14,803 nt of DNA from Bacteroidota bacterium (lineage in GTDB: Bacteria; Bacteroidota; Bacteroidia; Flavobacteriales_F; PHOS-HE28), in the NCBI GenBank assembly GCA_023418095.1, contig JAEZDL010000100.1, positions 1 to 14,803 on the forward strand. The letters are read 5' to 3'. The stretch's first letter is position 1, and each line of letters begins with the position of its first letter. Made by a program: the position numbers and the translations under genes. The notes under the pieces are model-generated. The model was not told where the DNA came from and ran no database searches. It saw only the letters and a program-made list of their open reading frames with translations. Positions 8,272 to 14,747 of the stretch are shown one piece after another.

Positions 8272-8874
8272 ATGTCCATGGACCCACAAGCCGCCAAAGC
8301 ATTCATCTTGGCGAAACTTCGGTACGAGCTTCCCGAAAGCCGCGCCTACCACAGCCTGGAGCATACCCTCGATGTGTACGCGAGCGCGATCGGGATCGCC
8401 GAGAGCGAAGGCATCACCGGCGAAGGGTTCACGCTGTTGAAAGTGGCCGCGTTGTTCCACGATTCCGGTTTCACCGAGCAGGATGATGACCATGAGAACG
8501 CCAGTTGTGCGATCGTGAGACGTGTGCTTCCCGGCATGGGTTTCAATACCGGCCAGGTCGATGCGGTCTGCTCCATGATCCTTTCGACCTGCATACCCCA
8601 GTCACCGAAGAACATCCTGGAACAGATCCTTTGCGATGCCGATCTCGATTATCTGGGCCGCAATGATTTCATCCCGATCGGTAACAGGCTGTTCAAGGAG
8701 ATGCGCACCTACGGCATCCTCTCAACGGAAATGGAATGGCAGAAACTACAGTTGAAATTCCTGGAACAGCACAGGTACTTCACAAGGACCAACCGTACCA
8801 CGCGTGAGCCGGTGAAGCAACAGCACCTCGAAGGTGTGCGCCAATGGCTTGAACGCCACACGGGGGCAAAATGA
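8272..8874 (+). CDS. HD-domain phosphohydrolase-like protein
   Basis: 200 residues from ATG 8272; ATG 8278 is equally possible. An ATG in the same frame at 8242 is less likely because it would translate the inverted repeat in front of the gene. The metal-binding HD signature is present: YHSLEHT (H27, H31), LFHDSGF (H63, D64), and CDADLDYLG (D122, D124) in place of the distal Asp. Extra acidic/His residues DDDHEN sit at ~71-76. Known for the superfamily: metal-dependent hydrolysis of phosphate esters, often nucleotides or signalling nucleotides. The substrate cannot be told from sequence. No signal peptide or membrane segment, so cytoplasmic. Divergent from the sensor kinase across 52 bp. The stop is followed after one base by the hairpin shared with the tRNA gene. 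Confidence 0.85.
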   Translation: MSMDPQAAKAFILAKLRYELPESRAYHSLEHTLDVYASAIGIAESEGITGEGFTLLKVAALFHDSGFTEQDDDHENASCAIVRRVLPGMGFNTGQVDAVCSMILSTCIPQSPKNILEQILCDADLDYLGRNDFIPIGNRLFKEMRTYGILSTEMEWQKLQLKFLEQHRYFTRTNRTTREPVKQQHLEGVRQWLERHTGAK

Positions 8875-8875
8875 A

Positions 8876-8901
8876 GGACCCCGGCCGATCGGTCGGGGTC
8901 C
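8876..8901. terminator. Bidirectional terminator between the HD-domain gene and tRNA-Phe
   Basis: GGACCCCGGCC (8876-8886) pairs with GGTCGGGGTCC (8891-8901) over a GATC tetraloop: an 11-bp stem with a single G-T wobble. On the - strand, the direction of the tRNA, it is followed by TTCATTTT. On + there is no T run. It begins one base after the HD gene's stop and two bases beyond the tRNA's CCA, so it serves as the tRNA terminator and possibly both. Confidence 0.7.
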
Positions 8902-8903
8902 CT

Positions 8904-8979
8904 TGGTGGTGCCTCCCAGAATCGAACTGGGGACACATGGATTTTCAATCCATTGCTCTACCAGCTGAGCTAAGGCACC
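8904..8979 (-). tRNA. tRNA-Phe (GAA)
   Basis: 76 nt with encoded CCA. All stems pair perfectly: acceptor GGTGCCT/AGGCACC, D stem GCTC/GAGC, anticodon stem ATGGA/TCCAT with loop TTGAAAA (anticodon GAA at 8946-8944), T stem CCCAG/CTGGG with loop TTCGATT. The variable loop is GTGTC and the discriminator base A. It is a single gene, oriented against its neighbours, with a -7 box ~44 bases upstream and a strong hairpin downstream. Confidence 0.98.
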
Positions 8980-9022
8980 ATTACTTTGTCCGACCCACTG
9001 GCAAATTCGCCGGACAAGGCCG

Positions 9023-9030
9023 CAAAGATA
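9023..9030 (-). promoter_or_regulatory. -7 promoter box for tRNA-Phe
   Basis: Reads TATCTTTG on the - strand, a perfect TAnnTTTG. It would start transcription near 9018, giving a ~40-nt 5' leader to be trimmed from the tRNA (5' end at 8979). No clear -33 TTG. The box lies within the 67-bp gap before coaX, whose own promoter is not obvious. Confidence 0.45.
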
Positions 9031-9046
9031 GACAGATCTCTGAACC

Positions 9047-9832
9047 ATGGAAGATCCTTTCGATCTTGTGATCGATGCAGGCAATACCCGTACAAAGATC
9101 GGCTGGGCCAGGAACGGGCGGATCGAGCGCTGGCGCACGGTGGATCGCATCGGCGCCGAGCTGTTGAAGGAGCTTTCTGGAGGGGAGTTCCGATCGGTGG
9201 TGATCGGTTCCGTGGGTTCTTCGCAGGATGGATCGATCTCCGTATTGGAACAAAAAGCGCCGGTGCTGAACATTTCGGGATCCACTCCGCTCCCGATCGG
9301 CAACGATTATTCGACCCCTGCCACACTTGGCGCGGATCGGATCGCGAATGCGGTCGGCGCCTGGAGGATGTTCCCCGATCGGCCGGTATTGGTGATCGAT
9401 GCCGGTACCTGCATCACCTATGATCTGGTGGAGAACGGAAGGTTCGCAGGTGGTGCGATCAGCCCCGGCAGGCAGATGCGTGCAAAGGCCATGCACGCCT
9501 ATAGCGCGCGTCTTCCCCTGGTAGATCCGGGCGAGCATGTCCCATTTATCGGCCGGTCGACGGAAGATGCGCTCGCTTCAGGCGTGAATCATGGCATGAT
9601 CAACGAGATCCGCGGAATGATCGAGGGGTTCAGGCACCAACGGACCGATATGGCCGTTATCCTCACCGGCGGAGATGCGCTGGCCACCGCTCGCGCGCTT
9701 AAAAGTGGCATCTTTGCGCACCCGTTACTGACCCTGGAAGGATCGTATGCGATATTGTTACATGTTCGTGAAGCTCATGGCTTTGGCCGCGCTGGTACCC
9801 ACCGTGGCCCTGGGCCAGGGGCAGCAGGGTAG
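9047..9832 (+). CDS. coaX: Type III pantothenate kinase
   Basis: Phosphorylates pantothenate with ATP, the first committed step of coenzyme A synthesis, in the cytoplasm. 261 residues, in the family range. Motifs in order: phosphate-binding DAGNTRTKIG (10-19), GADR (95-98) with the catalytic-type Asp, DAGTCITYD (118-126), GGAISPG (135-141), STEDALASG (171-179) and ILTGGDA (205-211). The ATG at 9047 puts the first motif at the expected place. The recognisable domain ends around residue 243 (SYAILLHVREAH). The last ~18 Gly/Ala/Arg-rich residues are read from DNA that also encodes the signal peptide of the next gene, so they are probably an unconserved tail. It heads a + strand run of envelope genes. 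Confidence 0.95.
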   Translation: MEDPFDLVIDAGNTRTKIGWARNGRIERWRTVDRIGAELLKELSGGEFRSVVIGSVGSSQDGSISVLEQKAPVLNISGSTPLPIGNDYSTPATLGADRIANAVGAWRMFPDRPVLVIDAGTCITYDLVENGRFAGGAISPGRQMRAKAMHAYSARLPLVDPGEHVPFIGRSTEDALASGVNHGMINEIRGMIEGFRHQRTDMAVILTGGDALATARALKSGIFAHPLLTLEGSYAILLHVREAHGFGRAGTHRGPGPGAAG

Positions 9833-11186
9833 TGGCTCGCCATATTCCGCCTATGGCCTGGGCGATCTCACAGGCACCACACAGGTGGCCCAGGCGCTCA
9901 TGGGTGGCGTGGGTGTAGGTCTTATCGATCCGTACAGCGTGATCTCCGCCAATCCGGCATCTTACGTTTCGCTGCGGGTGCCGGTCTTCGAGACCGGCCT
10001 GGTGGGCCGCGCCATCGATCTGCGCACCGAAAATGCGAGAGCGACCGGCGGGCGAACCGATATCCTCGGCCTTTCGCTCGGCGTTCCGGTGGGTCGCGGT
10101 AATCTGCAACAGGGAACCGCACAGCCAGCGAACCGGTGGGGCTTCGCATTCGGGCTTTCGCCCGTTTCCAAGGTAGGTTACCAGATCAGTGAACAGCGCA
10201 ACGATGTACGTTTCGAATACAGTGGCGATGGTGGCCTTAACCGCGCCTTTCTAGGCCTGGGGCTGGTGGTGTGGCAGACCAACGATACGATCCATAAGGG
10301 CAGCCGGCTCTCGATCGGTGCGAACCTGAACTATCTTTTCGGGAACATCGAAGAGACACGCAAGGCCTATTATTCGAGCGGATCGAACCATTACAATTCC
10401 AGCGTAAGCTCCAGGCTGATCGTACGATCGCCAACGGCCACCACGGGTCTTCAATTCTCGGGTGACCTCATCACACTTGCCAAAGCCCAGGCCCGTCTTC
10501 AACGGAAAAGAGCAGAACGGCAGGACGAGGCCGAAAAAGTGAATAACCGGAGCGCCGAACCGCTCCGTTATACGATCGGCCTGAGCGCGGAACTGCCTGC
10601 TTCACTCTACGCCGAACGCACCGAGCTGATCAATTCCTTCGCTGTCGGATCTTCCGGTGTCGAATTTCCTTACGATACACTTTCATTCCGGGAAAGTGAA
10701 CCGGGCCGCGTGGATCTGCCGCTCTTGTTCGGCATCGGTTTCAGCGTATACAACAGCCGCTGGACGCTCTCGGCCGAGCATAAACGAAGGGATTGGTCGC
10801 AATTCGCCGTGCGGGTGGAGGAGCAGCAGTTCCGATCGGAACTCACCGCCCACGAGATCTACGCGATCGGCGCGGGATTCACGCCGGCAGGTGATCGCCG
10901 GGGCACGCTCCTCCAGCGGACCACCTACAAGGCCGGCGTGCGCTACAGCAGGGATTATCGCATGGTACTGGGCCAGCAGCTCCAGGAGATCGGCATGGGC
11001 TTTGGAATTGCGCTGCCCGTTATGGCGCCCGCCACCCGCAGCAGGGTGAATCTAGGTGTCGAATTCGCAGAAAAAGGCACTACGGACAACGGTCTGCTGA
11101 AGGAAAGATCCGTGAATGTTTTCGTGGGAGTGACCATAACACCGGACGTAAGAGAACAATGGTTCAAGAAAAGAAGACTGGAATGA
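9768..11186 (+). CDS. Predicted outer-membrane beta-barrel protein
   Basis: 472 residues if GTG 9768 is the start, giving a tight signal peptide (MKLMALAALVPTVALG, cleavage near GQG). In-frame ATGs at 9762 and 9747 add only 2 or 7 residues and are possible. The mature N-terminus carries GSPYSAYGLGDL and then QALMGGVGVGL...SANPASY, a pattern I associate with Bacteroidota barrel proteins resembling the OmpP1/FadL transport group. The rest alternates polar and hydrophobic residues with Gly/aromatic-rich strands (WGFAFGLSPVSKVGYQI, SIGANLNYLFGN, GIGFSVYNSRWTLSAEH). Inferred: an integral outer-membrane protein; substrate unknown. It overlaps the coaX 3' end by 65 bp in another frame, and its TGA overlaps the next ATG (ATGA). 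Confidence 0.8.
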   Translation: MKLMALAALVPTVALGQGQQGSGSPYSAYGLGDLTGTTQVAQALMGGVGVGLIDPYSVISANPASYVSLRVPVFETGLVGRAIDLRTENARATGGRTDILGLSLGVPVGRGNLQQGTAQPANRWGFAFGLSPVSKVGYQISEQRNDVRFEYSGDGGLNRAFLGLGLVVWQTNDTIHKGSRLSIGANLNYLFGNIEETRKAYYSSGSNHYNSSVSSRLIVRSPTATTGLQFSGDLITLAKAQARLQRKRAERQDEAEKVNNRSAEPLRYTIGLSAELPASLYAERTELINSFAVGSSGVEFPYDTLSFRESEPGRVDLPLLFGIGFSVYNSRWTLSAEHKRRDWSQFAVRVEEQQFRSELTAHEIYAIGAGFTPAGDRRGTLLQRTTYKAGVRYSRDYRMVLGQQLQEIGMGFGIALPVMAPATRSRVNLGVEFAEKGTTDNGLLKERSVNVFVGVTITPDVREQWFKKRRLE

Positions 11187-12490
11187 TCAACCTCCTAAGG
11201 ATCACACTCGTCGCAAGTTCAGTTACCATCGGGGTCGCCGGCTTTGCCCAGGGCGATTTCGGATCGGATCCCGAACAGTGCAAGATGAACATCTCGCTGT
11301 ACCAGGATGCGATGAAGAACAACAACCTGGTGGAAGCGTACCGCCCATGGAGGAAGATCCTGGAGATCTGCCCGGCATGGAGCAAAGGCGTTTACCAGAA
11401 CGGCACCAAGATCATGAACGGTCTGATCGCGGCCGAAAAGGATCCTGCACGCAAACAACGGCTCGTGGATTCATTGTACCTCGTTCACGATTTGCGGATC
11501 CAGCATTTCGGTGAAGAAGCATATGTATTGGGCCGGAAAGGACTTGATGTTTTGATCAATGAGCCCGACAGTTGCGAGAAAGCCTTCGGTGTGCTGAAGA
11601 CCGCCGTGGAGAAAGGTGGTGTGAACAGTGAAGCAGGAACGCTCAGTGGTTATTACCAGGCGTTGAACTGCCTTTACGGGAAGGAAAAGGCCACCAAGGA
11701 ACAGATGCTCACGGATTACGTGATGATCAACGATCATCTCGAAAAGAACCTTGCCGATACCACGCGCACCGATCTGCAGTACTATTCACAGGCCCGTGAT
11801 GTGGTGAACAGCATCTTCTTCAAGGTGGCTGAATGTGGCGACATCGGCCGGATCGTTGGCGACATGATCAAGGCGAAGCCTGATGATATTGAATTGAAAG
11901 GCCGTTTGCTGAAGGTGTTGAACGCGAAGGACTGCACCGATCAGGAGATCTACCGGAGCCTTGCAGAGGATGTGCATCGTGCGCAACCAAGCAACGAAAG
12001 CGCCTACAGCCTTGCCATGCAGCTCGTTCGGCAGAACGACATGTCAGGTGCGCTTCGCTACATCAAGGAAGCGGTCGATCTGTGCAAGGGTTGCCCGGAT
12101 AAGGCGAAGTACCTGTTGAAGGCAGGCCAGATCGCGAGCGCAGCGGGCAGCCACTCCCAGGCACGCAGCTACGCGAACCAATTGCTGCAGATGGACCCGA
12201 AGAACGGTGAAGCGATCATGTTGATCGGCAATGCGATCGCGGCCCAGGCGGCTTCATGCGAAGCACCCGAATCATGGGCCGTGTACTGGCTGGCATACGA
12301 CTACTACCAGCGTGCAAGAAGCACCGATCCGACCGTGGCGGACAAGGCTGGCGAACGCATGGCCTCGAGCCAGGGAAGATTCCCGACCTCTGGTGAAGCG
12401 TTCTTCCACCAGCTCCAGGATGGGCAGACCGTACAGGTAACCTGTGGTGGACTGAACGAAAGCACCACGGTAAGGACAAGGAAGAATTGA
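11183..12490 (+). CDS. Secreted/periplasmic TPR-like repeat protein
   Basis: 435 residues from ATG 11183, which overlaps the previous stop as ATGA. An in-frame ATG at 11159 would add eight charged residues ahead of the signal peptide (MINLLRITLVASSVTIGVAGFAQ) and is disfavoured. The body is almost wholly alpha-helical with TPR-type spacing, clearest at ~271-345 (SAYSLAMQLVRQNDMSGALRY, AKYLLKAGQIASAAGS, ARSYANQLLQMDPKNGEA) and again ~365-395 (YDYYQRARSTDP). Several Cys residues (C33, C63, C131, C163, C218) could form disulphides. Location is inferred to be periplasmic or attached to the outer membrane; the function is probably protein-protein contact. Its position between an outer-membrane barrel gene and lptC suggests envelope assembly. 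No catalytic motif. Confidence 0.85.
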   Translation: MINLLRITLVASSVTIGVAGFAQGDFGSDPEQCKMNISLYQDAMKNNNLVEAYRPWRKILEICPAWSKGVYQNGTKIMNGLIAAEKDPARKQRLVDSLYLVHDLRIQHFGEEAYVLGRKGLDVLINEPDSCEKAFGVLKTAVEKGGVNSEAGTLSGYYQALNCLYGKEKATKEQMLTDYVMINDHLEKNLADTTRTDLQYYSQARDVVNSIFFKVAECGDIGRIVGDMIKAKPDDIELKGRLLKVLNAKDCTDQEIYRSLAEDVHRAQPSNESAYSLAMQLVRQNDMSGALRYIKEAVDLCKGCPDKAKYLLKAGQIASAAGSHSQARSYANQLLQMDPKNGEAIMLIGNAIAAQAASCEAPESWAVYWLAYDYYQRARSTDPTVADKAGERMASSQGRFPTSGEAFFHQLQDGQTVQVTCGGLNESTTVRTRKN

Positions 12491-13056
12491 TCTTCCCACG
12501 ATCGATCGCATCGGGTGTTCCCGCCATGATCCTGGCGGGAACACTGTTTTCCTGCCAGAACGATCTGGACCGGGTGGCGGCGATCGATGTGCCTGCGGAA
12601 GCACCCGATCGTATCACCTTCGGTGCGGAATATCACTTCACCGATTCAGGTGAGGTACGCAATATCCTGAAAGCCGGCCGGATCGATGAATACCGATCGG
12701 AACCGGAGCGTACCGAGATCACCGAAGGTCTGGAACTCACATTCTTCGACAGCCTCGGCCAGCCGGGCAGCGTGCTTACCGCACGGCGCGGCATCATCAT
12801 TCCTGCGCAGGAGAAGATGGAGGTGTACGAGGAAGTCGTGTTCGTGAATGCGAACGGCGACCGGCTTGAGACCGAACAGCTCACCTGGCTACAGGACAGC
12901 GGCAAGGTGCATACGGACAGGGCGGTGCGGATCAAAAGAGGCGGCGACATCATCCATGGCCATGGGCTTGATGCGAACCAGGACCTCAGCCAGTACACCA
13001 TCCATAGGATCACAGGCGAGCTTTACGTCGCCGAGGATGATACCTTGGCACCATGA
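12487..13056 (+). CDS. lptC: LPS export ABC transporter periplasmic protein LptC (lipoprotein)
   Basis: LptC links the inner-membrane LptBFG transporter to the periplasmic LptA bridge that carries lipopolysaccharide outward. The 189 residues fit the family. The start is TTG at 12487, overlapping the previous TGA (TTGA). It yields a lipoprotein signal ending AGTLFSC with lipidated Cys at 23, whereas ATG 12526 would leave no n-region. The mature part has the beta-rich OstA/LptC pattern of repeated short strands: YHFTDSGEVRNILKAGRIDEY, LTARRGIIIPAQEKMEVYEEV, FVNANGDRLETEQLTW, IIHGHGLDANQDLSQYTI. In enterobacteria LptC has a membrane helix instead of a lipid anchor; a lipoprotein form is usual in this phylum. 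The following gene starts inside its stop codon (ATGA). LptB, F, G and A are not in the window. Confidence 0.88.
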   Translation: MIFPRSIASGVPAMILAGTLFSCQNDLDRVAAIDVPAEAPDRITFGAEYHFTDSGEVRNILKAGRIDEYRSEPERTEITEGLELTFFDSLGQPGSVLTARRGIIIPAQEKMEVYEEVVFVNANGDRLETEQLTWLQDSGKVHTDRAVRIKRGGDIIHGHGLDANQDLSQYTIHRITGELYVAEDDTLAP

Positions 13057-13277
13057 TGTTGCGCAAGATCTCCCGTTTCATGGAACTTTTCTGGCTCGCT
13101 CTCGCGATCGGTCTCGGCCTTTCGGCGATCTACATCATCGCTGTGGACGGTTGGGAGGAAGGGCAGCGGTGGATCTGGTTCCCATTGATCGCTCTCGCCA
13201 TGTACATCTTCCGCAGGATCACACGCCACAAGCTGGAATCCATCGAGGATATGCGGCGGCAGAGAAGAGGCGAGTAG
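13053..13277 (+). CDS. Small membrane protein with two predicted helices
   Basis: 74 residues from ATG 13053, overlapping the lptC stop as ATGA. ATG 13056 follows directly and would remove only one residue. Two hydrophobic segments are visible (~11-30, LFWLALAIGLGLSAIYIIAV; ~40-56, WIWFPLIALAMYIF), joined by a short acidic loop. The C-terminal ~18 residues are strongly charged (RRITRHKLESIEDMRRQRRG), consistent with a cytoplasmic tail. No known domain was recognised. Codon use and the tight 4-bp overlap argue that it is real and cotranslated with lptC. A role near LPS export or the inner membrane is inferred from position only. Confidence 0.75.
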   Translation: MMLRKISRFMELFWLALAIGLGLSAIYIIAVDGWEEGQRWIWFPLIALAMYIFRRITRHKLESIEDMRRQRRGE

Positions 13278-13283
13278 TCCGGC

Positions 13284-13291
13284 TATCTTTG
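13284..13291 (+). promoter_or_regulatory. -7 promoter box for the CNNM/CorC-family gene
   Basis: TATCTTTG, a perfect TAnnTTTG, lies 7 bp after the small membrane protein gene. The predicted start near 13296 leaves a ~27-nt leader before the TTG start at 13323. No clear -33 TTG. It would allow the last genes to be expressed apart from the coaX-lptC run. Confidence 0.45.
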
Positions 13292-13322
13292 CTGAAGCTG
13301 CCGGCGGAACAGAGCAGCACTA

Positions 13323-14603
13323 TTGGGCCCTACGGATCTCATCCTCATAGTCGTTTCGATCGCTGTTTCCGCGATGTGCTCCGGCCTGGAGATCGCATTT
13401 CTCAGCAGCAACAAACTGTACATCGAGCTCGAGCGGAAACGTGGCGCCATCTGGGCCCGCCTGGTCTCGGGGCTTTACAAGCGGCCCGGCCGGTTGATCG
13501 GTTCACTGCTCGTCGGTAACAACATCGCGCTGGTACTTTACGGTATACTCATGGCCGAACTGCTCGAGCCCTGGCTCCGCACGTTCGGGCTGGGCGATGC
13601 GTTCGTGCTCATCACCCAAACGATCATAAGTACGCTGGTGATCCTCATCCTGGCGGAATTCATCCCAAAGGCGGCCTTCCGTATCGATCCGAACGGTGCG
13701 CTCAGCATTTTCGCGATCCCGCTTCAGGCCATGTACGTGATCCTATGGCTTCCCACCATGATCATGACGGGCATCAGCGAACTCGTGCTCAGGATCTTCG
13801 GGATACGCACCAAGCCTGGCGAAGTGGTGTTCGGCCGGGTCGATCTCGATCAATTCCTGAAGGAGATCGGCAGCCATGATCAACAGCAGGAGAGCAAGAT
13901 GGACGCCGAGGTGGAATACTTCAAGAACACTTTGGAGTTGAGCAACATCAAGGTGCGTGAACTGATGGTGCCCCGTGCGGAGATCGAAGCGATCAGCGTT
14001 GATGTGGACATGGCCACGCTGAAGAAGAAATTCATCGATACCGGATTGAGCAAGATCCTGGTGTACAAGGAAAGCATCGATAACATGATCGGTTATGTGC
14101 ATGGGTATGAGCTTTTCAGGCGCCCGCGTACCGTGCGATCGGTCATGCGGCCGGTGAATTTCATCCCCGGCACCATGCCTGCCGATGAATTGCTTCAGAT
14201 CTTCATCAAACAGCGCACGCATGTGGCCGTGGTGGTGGATGAATTCGGCGGAACGGCCGGCATGCTCACGATCGAGGATATCGTCGAATCCATCGTGGGT
14301 GACATCGATGATGAGCACGATGTGCCCGAGGAAGTGGAGGAACGCCTGGGCCCGAACGAATTCCTGCTGAGCGCCCGTTGCGAAGTACACCACCTGGTGG
14401 AGACCTACCGGCTGGCGATACCGCTCAGCGATGAATACGATACGCTGGCCGGTTTCATCATGCACAGTACCGGCGATGTGCCCGAGCAGGGGGATGTGCT
14501 GGAGATACCGCCATACAAGATCACAGTGGTGCAGGTGGCGCACAGCCGCATCGACCTGGTAAGGCTCGAAGTGATCGATCCTGAAAAAGGTTTCCTTTCC
14601 TGA
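13323..14603 (+). CDS. CNNM/CorC-family (hemolysin-like) membrane protein with CBS pair
   Basis: 426 residues from TTG 13323. The next in-frame ATG (13374) would cut through the first membrane helix, so TTG is chosen. The N-terminal DUF21/CNNM domain (~1-190) has four hydrophobic segments (~4-27, 61-80, 96-113, 126-148) with the conserved CSGLEIAFLSSN and VGNNIAL motifs. A CBS pair follows at ~213-330 (ELMVPR, SKILVYKESIDNMIGYVH, VVVDEFGGTAGMLTIEDIVE). A CorC/HlyC transporter-associated domain occupies ~345-420 (EVHHLVETY, YDTLAGFI, GDVLEIPPYKI). Known for the family: inner-membrane magnesium-type cation transport or efflux with nucleotide-sensing CBS domains; the hemolysin label is historical. 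The gliding protein GldE is a member of this family, but no gldD neighbour is present, so I do not use that name. Confidence 0.92.
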   Translation: MGPTDLILIVVSIAVSAMCSGLEIAFLSSNKLYIELERKRGAIWARLVSGLYKRPGRLIGSLLVGNNIALVLYGILMAELLEPWLRTFGLGDAFVLITQTIISTLVILILAEFIPKAAFRIDPNGALSIFAIPLQAMYVILWLPTMIMTGISELVLRIFGIRTKPGEVVFGRVDLDQFLKEIGSHDQQQESKMDAEVEYFKNTLELSNIKVRELMVPRAEIEAISVDVDMATLKKKFIDTGLSKILVYKESIDNMIGYVHGYELFRRPRTVRSVMRPVNFIPGTMPADELLQIFIKQRTHVAVVVDEFGGTAGMLTIEDIVESIVGDIDDEHDVPEEVEERLGPNEFLLSARCEVHHLVETYRLAIPLSDEYDTLAGFIMHSTGDVPEQGDVLEIPPYKITVVQVAHSRIDLVRLEVIDPEKGFLS

Positions 14604-14747
14604 TCCCCACGCATGATCCCTTCTCCTGGACCTGTGCTTTCATACACCGATCCAGGTGCGATCGGTGGGCGAACGTACCAAGTTGACGAAAGTCCCGTTC
14701 CGTAAGGGGTTGGATCCTATATTTGCAACCCTCATTAAACAAGGCAA
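14604..14747 (+). promoter_or_regulatory. 144-bp intergenic region: hairpin and promoter of the PpiD-like gene
   Basis: No gene seen. CACCGATC (14645-14652) pairs perfectly with GATCGGTG (14660-14667) over a 7-base loop; no T run follows, so termination is uncertain. CCTGGA (14625-14630) can compete for TCCAGG (14651-14656), giving two mutually exclusive folds. TATATTTG at 14718-14725 is a perfect -7 box and predicts a start near 14730, ~18 nt before the ATG at 14748. Confidence 0.5.
14718..14725 (+). promoter_or_regulatory. -7 promoter box for the PpiD-like gene
   Basis: TATATTTG matches TAnnTTTG exactly. The nearest upstream TTG (14683-14685) is about 32 bp away, too far for a standard -33 element, so the -33 is weak or absent. 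Confidence 0.5.

Noticed and set aside
7302..8486. 394-codon open frame on the + strand across the histidine kinase and into the HD gene
   Set aside because: It is antisense to the complete kinase motifs, overlaps the HD gene in another frame, and shows no family resemblance or plausible start context.
8982..8989. TTACTTTG as a + strand -7 box for coaX
   Set aside because: It has one base too few between TA and TTTG and lies ~57 bp from the start codon, directly next to the tRNA 5' end; too weak to call.
13743..14543. 266-codon His-rich open frame opposite the CNNM/CorC-family gene
   Set aside because: Its composition is what the reverse complement of Asp/Val/Met-rich coding DNA produces, and the + strand gene is confidently assigned.
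13323..14603. Naming the CNNM/CorC-family protein GldE (gliding motility)
   Set aside because: GldE belongs to the same family, but the usual gldD neighbour is absent and the setting next to lptC and a PpiD-like gene fits a general family member.
14625..14667. Competing hairpins suggesting an attenuator or riboswitch before the PpiD-like gene
   Set aside because: The structures lie upstream of the predicted transcription start near 14730. They match no riboswitch I recognise, so an attenuator is not supported.
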